Of a stretch of 42,043 nucleotides of DNA, positions 26,773-34,885 are shown piece after piece. The notes under the pieces are model-generated. The model saw nothing but the letters and a program-made list of their open reading frames with translations. It did not search any database and was not told the DNA's origin. Origin of the DNA: DAOTUB01 sp034437455. Lineage in GTDB: Bacteria > Chloroflexota > Anaerolineae > B4-G1. The position numbers were made by a program, and so were the translations under genes. Every line of letters starts with the position of its first letter. Position 1 is the stretch's first letter. The stretch is from positions 1 to 42,043 of the forward strand of contig DAOTUB010000324.1 in NCBI GenBank assembly GCA_034437455.1, given 5' to 3'.

Positions 26773-28175
26773 GGTGAACGAGTTGACCTATCCCCCTCCA
26801 ATACACCTTCCAGACACTGTGCCAAGCGTCTAGTCAGAGTCCGTCTCTCAAATCGCTGTAGGTCATCATAAATTCTGGACAACATGTTACCCTGTTTGTG
26901 CTGGTTATACAAACCAAAAACAGCTCGTTTTATGGCCTCAACGTCATCGGGAGGCACCACCAGCCCGGCTCCCATATCTCGCACCAAATCCGCCGTAGCC
27001 CCTTCAGGCACCAGGGCCAAAATGGTCTGCCCAGCCGCCAGATACTCAAACAATTTGCCAGGATAAAGCAACTCTGTTCCGGGTGCATCGTTAAGTGTTA
27101 ACAACAAAACGTGAGATTTAAGAAGCAATTTCACACTTTCCGCGTGTGGCACATACCCCACCAATTGAACGACCTCCTCAAGCTCCCATCTTTTCAACAC
27201 CTCATCACCTTGCTCCCCAAAACGCCCCGCGAAAATGACTTGAATCTCAGAATCCAACTCGGGATGGTCGCGACACAATTCTCTCAGAGCCTCGAGAAAA
27301 GAAAGGGCACGAGAGTGCTTCTCATTGACAAACCGTCCCGTATAGACAATGGTAAAACGATCAAAGGTAGGACGATCTGACTGAATAACCATCCGTTGGT
27401 CAAAATCTGCAGCGTCAAACCCATTGGTAATCTCGACAAACTTTTCTTTAGGCAAATAGGGATATAGACGCTGAAAACCACCTGCTGTTGCGGCACAAGT
27501 CACAGTGACTCTATCAGGACTTTTAAGGAACAGCGCTTCAAAGAACGCATCTACCCTGGACCGTAATCTCGACGAGGGGCGCTGATAGACACCATACTGC
27601 GTCCAGGGGTCCCTAAAATCGGCGACCCAAGGCTTGCCGGAAAACTTTTGCAAAAAGTAAGCGACCAAGTGATTAGTGAAAGGGGCAGAAGTCGAAAAGA
27701 TAACGTCACAATCCTTGACGGCGCTCAGGCCAACCCACAAAGCGGGCAAAAGCCAGTAACAGCGATTGTCAGGGATCATCAACCAGGTTTCAGAAAAATC
27801 CCTCCAGGCCCGCCGCACTCTACCAACACCAACAGAGCGGGACGACGCTGGCACATCCACTTTGCCCCCCCCAGCCTTCCGATTGCTTGATTTGCTTGAT
27901 GAGCGCAGTCTCCTAACCATTCTCCTCAAGAGATGCACGAGGTTAAAATCAGGCGCCCTGCGTACTGACAAACCATCCGGCAGCTCCTGCAGTAGTGAAC
28001 GATCTATCTCTTCTGAGGGCGGATTACTCACCGTTAGGATAACGGGCTGCCACCCGAACTCGGGCAAGTACTTGGCAAACTTGACTATTCTCTGTACGCC
28101 CGATCCACCGATTGGCGGAAAGGTATAAGCCACTACCAACACCTTACGCACGTTGTGCTGCACGCCGGTCGTCAT
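26763..28175 (-). CDS. Glycosyltransferase, GT4-like
   Basis: About 470 residues from ATG 28175, which has AAGGTGA 8 bases upstream; an upstream ATG would overlap the GT2 gene. The N-terminal KVLVVAYTFPPIGGSGVQRI is characteristic of GT4-like enzymes with the PPxGGxGxxR loop. A basic, low-complexity insert (about 95-125, RRMVRRLRSSSKSSNRKAGG) is unusual. CDVIFSTSAPFTNHLVAYFL and KPWVADFRDPWTQYGVYQ follow. The donor domain has FTIVYTGRFVNEKHSRALSF, then LYPGKLFEYLAAGQTILAL and DLVRDMGAGLVVPPDDVE. It begins 8 bases past the GT2 stop, so these two are coupled. Confidence 0.85.
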   Translation of the reverse strand: MTTGVQHNVRKVLVVAYTFPPIGGSGVQRIVKFAKYLPEFGWQPVILTVSNPPSEEIDRSLLQELPDGLSVRRAPDFNLVHLLRRMVRRLRSSSKSSNRKAGGGKVDVPASSRSVGVGRVRRAWRDFSETWLMIPDNRCYWLLPALWVGLSAVKDCDVIFSTSAPFTNHLVAYFLQKFSGKPWVADFRDPWTQYGVYQRPSSRLRSRVDAFFEALFLKSPDRVTVTCAATAGGFQRLYPYLPKEKFVEITNGFDAADFDQRMVIQSDRPTFDRFTIVYTGRFVNEKHSRALSFLEALRELCRDHPELDSEIQVIFAGRFGEQGDEVLKRWELEEVVQLVGYVPHAESVKLLLKSHVLLLTLNDAPGTELLYPGKLFEYLAAGQTILALVPEGATADLVRDMGAGLVVPPDDVEAIKRAVFGLYNQHKQGNMLSRIYDDLQRFERRTLTRRLAQCLEGVLEGDRSTRSPQA

Positions 28176-28183
28176 AGCTCTTA

Positions 28184-29107
28184 TCACCTTAAACCTGATC
28201 TCAAAGCACGCCAACAAACCCGTATGCGTTGACGGCGTGTCTCATGACGACGGCCAATAGCCCACGCGCCAGCCTCCTCTGCCAAGAGCCAGGCATAGTT
28301 CATGAGAAAGAAGATACGAATGACAAAAGCCCAACCTGCACCAAAGTACTTGTGGAAATACAAAACTCGGCTACGATAAAAGTGTGTGCGCACCGGTGTC
28401 GTCGCCCTCTTGGTCGTTCCTCCTTGATAATGATTGATTTTACTCGCCGGCAAATAATGAATCTCCCAACCTGCATCTCGACAGCGATGACACCAATCCA
28501 CCTCGTCAGAGTACAAAAAGAACTGGTCGTCGAACGAGCCAACCTGCTGCCACGCTTCACGCCGAATCATAAGGGCCGCCCCCACAAGCCACTCTACGGG
28601 TACAGGTTCGTCCTCAAAACACTCGCTCATATAGTGCAAGCGATCAAACCTGTTATCAGGAAACCAACGCCAACCGAGGGGCGATTGGAAAAAAGCCGTC
28701 GCCAACTGGGGGAAACGGCGGCATGAGCGCTGAATAGAGCCATCGGGTAGGAACAACCGTGGGCCCACGACACCCACAGATGGATGGGCATCAAGATAAG
28801 CCACCATCTGCTGTAGAGCATCCGCGATGATCTCGGTATCTGGATTGAGGATGAACAAGTAACGTCCCTCCGCCTCCTCGGCACCGAGATTGTTGCCTCC
28901 ACTATAACCCAGATTTTTCTGGCTGGTGATTAGCTTTACGTATGGGAACTCGCGCTTGACCATCTGCACGCTATCGTCTGACGAGGCACTGTCTACCACA
29001 ATCATCTCTATAGACAGATTGCCCCGATTGGCATCGATGGAAGTCAAGCAACGTCGCAGTAGCTCACAAGCATTCCAGTTGACAATGATAATAAATACAT
29101 CTACCAT
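28184..29107 (-). CDS. Glycosyltransferase family 2 (rhamnosyltransferase-like)
   Basis: 307 residues, GT-A fold. VFIIIVNWNACELLRRCLTS opens the nucleotide-binding domain, IEMIVVDSASSDDSVQMV follows, and LITSQKNLGYSGGNNLGAEE is the usual third block. LFILNPDTEII carries the metal-binding N-P-D-T motif. PVEWLVGAALMIRREAW and FLYSDEVDWCHRCRDAGWEI hold the catalytic-base region. This pattern is common in dTDP-rhamnosyl transferases (RfbF/WbbL-like), but donor identity is inference. No multi-pass membrane region is present, so it is not a processive BcsA-type synthase. No clear ribosome binding site was seen before the ATG. Confidence 0.9.
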   Translation of the reverse strand: MVDVFIIIVNWNACELLRRCLTSIDANRGNLSIEMIVVDSASSDDSVQMVKREFPYVKLITSQKNLGYSGGNNLGAEEAEGRYLFILNPDTEIIADALQQMVAYLDAHPSVGVVGPRLFLPDGSIQRSCRRFPQLATAFFQSPLGWRWFPDNRFDRLHYMSECFEDEPVPVEWLVGAALMIRREAWQQVGSFDDQFFLYSDEVDWCHRCRDAGWEIHYLPASKINHYQGGTTKRATTPVRTHFYRSRVLYFHKYFGAGWAFVIRIFFLMNYAWLLAEEAGAWAIGRRHETRRQRIRVCWRALRSGLR

Positions 29108-29164
29108 ATTTGACTATAGCACCCGATCATAAAATTTGTGTGTATTACATGAGGAACTGCAAAT

Positions 29165-30139
29165 TTAGGTCTTTTTCAAGATCTTTCTGGCTGTCGCCTG
29201 GGACATCTCCCTCAACTGCCATTTTACATCCATCGCCCTATTCCATACAGTCCACCACAGCCGGTTTGTTGCATACTCTTTTCTTTCGTAACCAAAATCT
29301 ACCAAGTACTGTCCTGCAATCCAATTAAACCGTTCATGCAACGCACGCCCCCAGTGGCTCCAACGCAGCAAGGGGTTAAAATCAAGAGTTTTCTCCACCG
29401 GCTTCCAATGAACATCTCCTTCTCCCTGTCTCCCAAGTTCTGAGGAGCCTCTGACGGGCGAATTCACTGCCCTGTCAAAGTCATAGGCTTCAGTATCTAA
29501 CCCAACAAAGTTGAAAATCCTACGTAGCTCTTTTTCGAGATGATTATAAAGATCTTCATATCTTACGATCAAGTACTTGGAATCAGAATCCTTAAAAGTC
29601 CGGTCAAAGTCAAGAATAGTCCGCGCAGCGTCAGCCCACACACGCATTGTCGCTTCATAATTCCAACCAAAGGTTTTAAAACCCGATTCGACAACGGATC
29701 GCCCATCGCGAACTAGAATAATCAGATAAGCACGGGGAAAAAGTTTGAAAAAGCATCCTAGATTACGTACGCTGGGCGTCTTTATGACCAATCTCTTTCC
29801 CTTTTCAGAGTCATCAGAAATTTGGATAGTTTCATAGCCTCCATCGGCACAAATACGCCCTGCCCGTGAGTTTAGAAAAGAGAGCAACCCTTTTCCAAGA
29901 AACTCGCAAAGTATTTCTGCCTGATCTTCGACTTCCCAATCAGTTTTCCAATCCCTGGAAACAGAATTCGCATATTTGGCCAGCAAGTCAGCATGGTATA
30001 CTAGATAATCCTCCCAAATGGGAACAGGAATAACACAATCTGGATGCAGCTTGAAAAGGTCGCGGAAGAAAACCGTCCCACTACGCTGTAGGATTCCTAG
30101 AATAAAGATAGGGTTCACGTATGAATCAGGATTAGACAC
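29165..30139 (-). CDS. Sulfotransferase (PAPS-dependent), second of two
   Basis: 324 residues from a GTG start, with AAGGAGAG 5 bases upstream fixing the choice. The 5'-phosphosulfate loop is FILGILQRSGTVFFRDLFKL (about 12-31), with QRSGT in place of the more common PRSGT. The 3'-phosphate motif is YLIILVRDGRSVVESGFKTF (about 135-155). VRYEDLYNHLEKELRRIFNF is the family helix. The first sulfotransferase in this window shares these motifs but otherwise looks different, so the two probably sulfate different positions or sugars. The gene lies 34 bases after the FrhB-like gene and 57 bases before the GT2 gene. Confidence 0.85.
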   Translation of the reverse strand: MSNPDSYVNPIFILGILQRSGTVFFRDLFKLHPDCVIPVPIWEDYLVYHADLLAKYANSVSRDWKTDWEVEDQAEILCEFLGKGLLSFLNSRAGRICADGGYETIQISDDSEKGKRLVIKTPSVRNLGCFFKLFPRAYLIILVRDGRSVVESGFKTFGWNYEATMRVWADAARTILDFDRTFKDSDSKYLIVRYEDLYNHLEKELRRIFNFVGLDTEAYDFDRAVNSPVRGSSELGRQGEGDVHWKPVEKTLDFNPLLRWSHWGRALHERFNWIAGQYLVDFGYERKEYATNRLWWTVWNRAMDVKWQLREMSQATARKILKKT

Positions 30140-30173
30140 AAGCGCTCTCCTTACTCAAATTCTCTAGAACTTC

Positions 30174-31445
30174 TTAACCTCGAAACAAGCTTCGCTTGAG
30201 AGCAAAGAGTTTAAAAACAAACCGGCTCTCATATTCTGGCTTTTCTCCGAGTCTGCGCAACATGCCTATAAAGCTACGCCAATTGTCCTTAAAAGAAGCC
30301 TGCGTCGCATGATATAACAGATGAAAGCCACGATATCTCGGAAAAGCCCCTCCTGCAATTAACATCGCCAATAATCTAGACGTGACAAGTCTTCGCCTCT
30401 TGACTTGATAGGGTTGGATCACTTTTACATCTTGCAATGAGAAAGGCTTGACAGCCAAGTAACCCGCCTTCACAGCCTCCTGCATAATGTTTTGGCCTTG
30501 AGACGTCCTACAAAGAATCAAACTTCTCCCTGGTCTCTCTGTAAAATCTGGACTCCCATCCTCTATATACCAAGCATCTCCACAAGAAATATCAGCTAGT
30601 TGCCCATCACCGTCGGCACAGATCTTGCACCGAAACTGAAGTTGTCTTCCCAGAATCTTTCCCCACGAATCATGATAGCTCATCTCATAGACAGCATTAT
30701 CATCCGTCATCACGCGGGCTTGACCTGGCCACCCCTGTCCTCGGTATTTCAGGTCCATCACTTTAGCCGGATCAGCCCCCATAAATGTAATCATGTCCTC
30801 GGTGGCATGCATACTGGGGGTGCCAGCACACAGAAATGCAATCATACAAAAGACCTTGGACGCCAAATCAGGATACAATTGCAAAAAAGCCCTTAATGCT
30901 GCCACGTCGCAGGGTTTTCCAACAAAGGCCATACGATCGTCACATTGTTCCAACAGCCTCTTGACATCGGTTAAAGGGGCTGCTGGGGCATATCTTGACC
31001 CAGCACACCTGATAACGTCTTCTCGGTTCTGACTCTGATAAATCTGGTTTTTAAGGGGATCCGCTGAACTGGCCCCAACTTGTAGGACATAGTCCACGTA
31101 ACCTTGTTCAAGCAAATAACAAAGTACAGCACTAATCGCTCCGCCCGAAGAGCCATGCCAGCGTATCATCTCATCGATCGCATAGCCTACTTTAACATCA
31201 ACCAATGGTCCCCAAAGCCGACTCTCAGAACGACCCTCTAGATCTTTTTCATGACAAACTGCAATCCCAGGACAAACCTTTTCGATCACATTCCAAGATT
31301 CATAGTTCCCAACCACCATTGGTCTAAGAAATCCATCCTGGTTCAAGTGCATCTTGATACAGTCTTTACCAGCGACGGCTTGACAGATGCCACACCCCAC
31401 GCAAAGATCAAGCTTCACGACATCCTCAATCCCGCTAAGCCTCAT
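30174..31445 (-). CDS. FrhB/FdhB-like Fe-S protein paired with a pyruvyl transferase
   Basis: About 423 residues. DLCVGCGICQAVAGKDC gives cysteines 15, 18, 21 and 29 of a ferredoxin-like cluster. HGSSGGAISAVLCYLLEQG and AFVGKPCDVAALRAFL are typical of the coenzyme F420 hydrogenase/dehydrogenase beta-subunit family. CKICADGDGQLADISCGDAW gives a second cysteine group. Members near polysaccharide genes are annotated by homology only; a flavin-dependent redox step on a glycan precursor is plausible but unproven. ATG 31445 overlaps the stop of the pyruvyl transferase gene by 11 bases and uses the site GGAG within that gene, so translation is coupled. A TTG at 31460 is less likely. Confidence 0.85.
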   Translation of the reverse strand: MRLSGIEDVVKLDLCVGCGICQAVAGKDCIKMHLNQDGFLRPMVVGNYESWNVIEKVCPGIAVCHEKDLEGRSESRLWGPLVDVKVGYAIDEMIRWHGSSGGAISAVLCYLLEQGYVDYVLQVGASSADPLKNQIYQSQNREDVIRCAGSRYAPAAPLTDVKRLLEQCDDRMAFVGKPCDVAALRAFLQLYPDLASKVFCMIAFLCAGTPSMHATEDMITFMGADPAKVMDLKYRGQGWPGQARVMTDDNAVYEMSYHDSWGKILGRQLQFRCKICADGDGQLADISCGDAWYIEDGSPDFTERPGRSLILCRTSQGQNIMQEAVKAGYLAVKPFSLQDVKVIQPYQVKRRRLVTSRLLAMLIAGGAFPRYRGFHLLYHATQASFKDNWRSFIGMLRRLGEKPEYESRFVFKLFALKRSLFRG

Positions 31446-32709
31446 AGATCTCCTCAACAATGGCTGTTAGCTCTTGACGAAACGCGTCGATGCTTTTCTC
31501 AATTGTGTCCCTTTTAGCAAGGATGGCTTGGCGCAACGTCGCCCTATCATTGAATCCTTCACACACTTTTTGATAGGCTTCCTTTTGGCCATCAGACCGC
31601 AAATCCACCAAAGCAGGGTAACCTAGTGAACGGGTAAACAAGCCCGAGAATTTCCGACTATAGGCCATAGGAACTACGGGGACACCTGACGAGTAAGCAG
31701 CAATACAGCTATGCATCCTCGCCCCAGCAAAAAAATCCAACCCACTAATATAGCTCTTGGCTTCCATAGGGTTCCCAAAGGCTGGGGCAAGGACCGTCTC
31801 TGGTACATCTCGATGAATCTGTTCAGCAACAACGTAATCGTCTTCCTGAGAACGATAGTGCTGCGAAACGACATGCGGGACAAGATGAACGACTATGTCC
31901 TCTTTATCCAAAAAGTATTGGATAATATCACGCGCAAGTTGTTGATAATTGCTTCGTAAATGAAACTGATTATCCCGAGTATAACCACCTTGCCACAGCA
32001 ACCCTGAAACATTGAGACCAACGTGGACCTTGTCCTGCGTGAACTCGGACCGCTCATAAGGTAAGTAAAAAGCAACGTCCAAGTACTCACGAAATGATCG
32101 CTTAGCAATTGTCTTTTCCAAGTAGTGCAAGCTAACTTGATCACGCGGATAAACATAACGAACGCGACGCATCACTTGATTGGCGATCAACCGCGCGACG
32201 GTATGACTAAAAGGGCCGATCGTTTGTGGAAGCAACACCAATGTTTTCCCAGCAACCAAGGTCAATATTTTCGATAGGGTCATCTGGGTAAATCGGCCTG
32301 AGCCATATATGTCTGTAAAACTGTCCCCTTCACTCACATCCAAGACGAGATCATACTCGGCTAATTTGTCTAAAAATGAGCGGGCTTCCAACACTAACCA
32401 TCTCAGCAGTGACACCCAATCACTCAACTGCCGGACGTTCGTTCCAGGCAAAAATGCCCGCTCACATTTAACGGGGATAACCCGACCCTCTATTGTGATC
32501 CCTTCGATACAGTCATCTTTACCTTTGGGATTATGTCCCAACACAGTATAATCAAAACAAACGCCCAGTTGGGAAGCGATTTCCTCCATATAGCGCAACA
32601 TGGAATAAGTAAAAGCATTGACGCCCATGTTCGCCAGGTAAATAGAATGCCACATCAAACAGACTTTTATTAACCGATCTCCCCCGGAACAAATGTTCTC
32701 TAGCGACAT
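31435..32709 (-). CDS. Polysaccharide pyruvyl transferase family protein (WcaK/CsaB-like)
   Basis: 424 residues. The family hallmarks are clear: an N-terminal LANMGVNAFTYSMLRYM, TLVLLPQTIGPFSHTVARLI, and the C-terminal FFAGARMHSCIAAYSSGVPV with VVPMAYSRKFSGLF. Members attach a pyruvate ketal from phosphoenolpyruvate to a sugar, giving the glycan a negative charge, on the cytoplasmic face. The start ATG has GGAGTG 7 bases upstream and lies 23 bases past the ABC ATPase stop. Its 3' end contains the ribosome binding site and start of the FrhB-like gene, so the two products are made together. Confidence 0.9.
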   Translation of the reverse strand: MSLENICSGGDRLIKVCLMWHSIYLANMGVNAFTYSMLRYMEEIASQLGVCFDYTVLGHNPKGKDDCIEGITIEGRVIPVKCERAFLPGTNVRQLSDWVSLLRWLVLEARSFLDKLAEYDLVLDVSEGDSFTDIYGSGRFTQMTLSKILTLVAGKTLVLLPQTIGPFSHTVARLIANQVMRRVRYVYPRDQVSLHYLEKTIAKRSFREYLDVAFYLPYERSEFTQDKVHVGLNVSGLLWQGGYTRDNQFHLRSNYQQLARDIIQYFLDKEDIVVHLVPHVVSQHYRSQEDDYVVAEQIHRDVPETVLAPAFGNPMEAKSYISGLDFFAGARMHSCIAAYSSGVPVVPMAYSRKFSGLFTRSLGYPALVDLRSDGQKEAYQKVCEGFNDRATLRQAILAKRDTIEKSIDAFRQELTAIVEEIYEA

Positions 32710-32732
32710 AAAGCAGCACTCCGTGAAAGCGA

Positions 32733-34007
32733 TTACTTGTTGTCAGGTAGACAGCTTGCTTCCATGCTCTCTGGATTAGCAAGATTGAGCTCGATTGAAT
32801 GCCTAATGTGTATCAAGTGGGGGTCTCCAACTGAGTACTTGACATCCTCATCCTGAGCGCCGCTAACCACGAACACTTGAGCGTTGCTCCAAAGGTCATA
32901 AAGGCCTAATAAATCTGTCGCCGAAAGATAAACGGAATATGTCCTGGGGAGCAGATGGATATCTGGAAACGTACATTCTATCTTCCCGTCCTCGCTCAAA
33001 TTCTTCGCATCGACATTTGCCCAGGTGATTATCGTCTGCGTCGCAAAATCCTGGACCCCTACCCTGAAACGAACAAACTCAGCCGGCCTGAAGCTCTTGA
33101 ACCTGGCTTGAATTGTGATCGGTTCACCTGATTCCAGATAAGACTCTCCGGTGCGTGCAGATTTAACCTCCGCATCTGTAAAACGAACCGCTCCCGACCC
33201 CTGCCGTTGGATAGCGGGCTTGGCAGCCTGCTCGGCATATTGCATGTTGGCGTCATACAGATAATTTGAAATAACCTGATCAGTCTGCCCTTGGGTAACA
33301 ACCCGACCATGTTCCAGGTAAATTGCTCGGTCACACACCTGCTCAATGTTGCGAAGATTATGTGAGACGAGGATAACCGCCGTGTCCCCACTCTGAAACA
33401 ATTCCCGCATATAATCAATGCACTTTCTCCGAAAGTATGAATCGCCGACGGCAAGCACTTCATCCACAATCAAGATATCTGGTTTCATTTGAGCAGCTAC
33501 AGCAAATCCCAAACGCACCCGCATGCCAGAGCTATAACTTTGGACAGGTGTATCAATAAACTCCTCAAGTTCAGCGAACCCAATGATGCTATCCATCATC
33601 CGATCCACCTTTCGCTTGGGAATGCCCAACACGGCCGCATTGACATAAATGTTTTCCCGGCCCGTCAAGATAGGGTTAAAACCGGCGCCCAGCTCAATCA
33701 AAGCACCCATACGACCGTACACGGTGATTTGCCCCTGATCCGGTTTGATCAAGCCGTTGAGCAGTTTTAGCAACGTGCTTTTTCCTGCACCGTTAGGCCC
33801 CATCAATCCCAGGCTTTCACCCCGTTTCAGCTCAAATGAAATGTCGTGTAAAGCCCAAAACTCCTTGGGACGCAAATTTTGGGATCTACTATTACGTCCC
33901 AATAGTTCACTGGAAATATCTCGCACGCCATACCACAAGGATCGCCTTAGGTCCCGACAAAACTTTTTAGCGACACCGTCTACGCTTAACAGCACTTCAC
34001 CGCTCAC
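32733..34007 (-). CDS. wzt: Polysaccharide ABC transporter ATPase with Wzt-type C-terminal domain
   Basis: About 424 residues from GTG 34007, which has GGGAGGA upstream; a GTG at 34025 would overlap the permease stop and that binding site. The ATPase core has LGLMGPNGAGKSTLLKLL (Walker A, about 66-83), YSSGMRVRLGF (signature, about 158), ILIVDEVLAVGD (Walker B, about 178) and LVSHNLRNIEQ (switch His, about 216). IELGAGFNPILTGRENIY is typical for polysaccharide exporters. The C-terminal 150 residues form a separate beta-sandwich (SGAVRFTDAEVKSARTGESY onward), like the Wzt domain that recognises the finished glycan. This means export of a whole polymer or capped chain rather than a single lipid-linked unit. 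It pairs with the permease gene directly upstream. Confidence 0.9.
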   Translation of the reverse strand: MSGEVLLSVDGVAKKFCRDLRRSLWYGVRDISSELLGRNSRSQNLRPKEFWALHDISFELKRGESLGLMGPNGAGKSTLLKLLNGLIKPDQGQITVYGRMGALIELGAGFNPILTGRENIYVNAAVLGIPKRKVDRMMDSIIGFAELEEFIDTPVQSYSSGMRVRLGFAVAAQMKPDILIVDEVLAVGDSYFRRKCIDYMRELFQSGDTAVILVSHNLRNIEQVCDRAIYLEHGRVVTQGQTDQVISNYLYDANMQYAEQAAKPAIQRQGSGAVRFTDAEVKSARTGESYLESGEPITIQARFKSFRPAEFVRFRVGVQDFATQTIITWANVDAKNLSEDGKIECTFPDIHLLPRTYSVYLSATDLLGLYDLWSNAQVFVVSGAQDEDVKYSVGDPHLIHIRHSIELNLANPESMEASCLPDNK

Positions 34008-34017
34008 CAATTCCTCC

Positions 34018-34878
34018 CTAAGCACCGATGCGTTCGACCAAGTGGGGCATAGACACCCGATAAAACACCCAACCGGCCAAAAAGAGCAAAACTGTTACGC
34101 CAGAAACGATCCAAAAGCCCTCAATCTGCGTAAACGGCCCCCCAGCCAGCATCTCACGTGCGGTAACCAGCAACGGACTGACCGGATTTAGCGTGACCAG
34201 CAAAGAGGCAGGCCAAGCAGATGGTGGGTCATAGACCACAGGCGTCAAGAAAAACCACAGCGAAGTCAAGAGCGTAATCCCCCGCTGAACATCCTGGTAC
34301 AACATGCCCAACGGCGAAAGTAAAACACCAATCATCAACCCCAAGGCTATTAAGGAAAACACACCCAAAGGGGCCAAAAGCGCCGTGGACGGTAGAGAAA
34401 TGCCAAACCAAACAAAGACAATGATAAACAATACAATACGGATCGCAAAGTTAAACAGCACTTCACCCAACCCAGCCAGAATCAGCGCTTCGCGCGGAAA
34501 ATTAACCTTGGCCAGCATAGCGCGGGACGAGGTGATAAGCTTGAGCGGGCTATTAATTGCATCTACGAAACCCTGCCATAGCAGCGTACCCAGCATCACG
34601 TAGACAGGATAAGGCAAGCCGCTATTCTCGCTCGAGGGATTCATGATATTCTGAGCATTAAGAAAGACAAACGTCAACGTCGTTGCAATCGGCGGCAAAA
34701 AGGCCCACAAATAACCCAAAATCGATTGACGATACTGAGCACTGATATTACGCACGAGAAGACGCCACGCCAACTCACGCGAGGCCAGTAAATCGTGCCC
34801 CATTGCGCTCAACAACTGGCGCGGACGACGTAGCGCCGATTCGGGAGTGTAAACAACTTTGGACAAGTGATCAGACAT
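34018..34878 (-). CDS. wzm: Polysaccharide ABC transporter permease (ABC-2 type, Wzm-like)
   Basis: About 286 residues from ATG 34878 (AGGAGAA upstream), which follows the upstream stop by 7 bases. After a cytoplasmic N-terminus with RELAWRLLVRNISAQYRQSI, a pattern seen in TagG/Wzm permeases, there are about six membrane segments: LGYLWAFLPPIATTLTFVFL, YPVYVMLGTLLWQGFVDAI, LFNFAIRIVLFIIVFVWFGI, then a segment around LIALGLMIGVLLSPLGM, one at LLTSLWFFLTPVVY and one near the C-terminus. YQDVQRGITLL is the usual loop before the fifth segment. With the ATPase it should move the polymer across the membrane. Confidence 0.9.
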   Translation of the reverse strand: MSDHLSKVVYTPESALRRPRQLLSAMGHDLLASRELAWRLLVRNISAQYRQSILGYLWAFLPPIATTLTFVFLNAQNIMNPSSENSGLPYPVYVMLGTLLWQGFVDAINSPLKLITSSRAMLAKVNFPREALILAGLGEVLFNFAIRIVLFIIVFVWFGISLPSTALLAPLGVFSLIALGLMIGVLLSPLGMLYQDVQRGITLLTSLWFFLTPVVYDPPSAWPASLLVTLNPVSPLLVTAREMLAGGPFTQIEGFWIVSGVTVLLFLAGWVFYRVSMPHLVERIGA

Positions 34879-34885
34879 AATTCTC

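Noticed and set aside
26549..26833. Plus-strand frame of 94 codons in the gap before the beta-helix gene
   Set aside because: It runs into the GT4 gene on the other strand, has no ribosome binding site and shows no recognisable domain.
31445..31460. Apparent frameshift where the FrhB-like and pyruvyl transferase frames overlap
   Set aside because: The overlap is explained by a normal coupled start (ATG 31445 with GGAG upstream); both proteins are full length.
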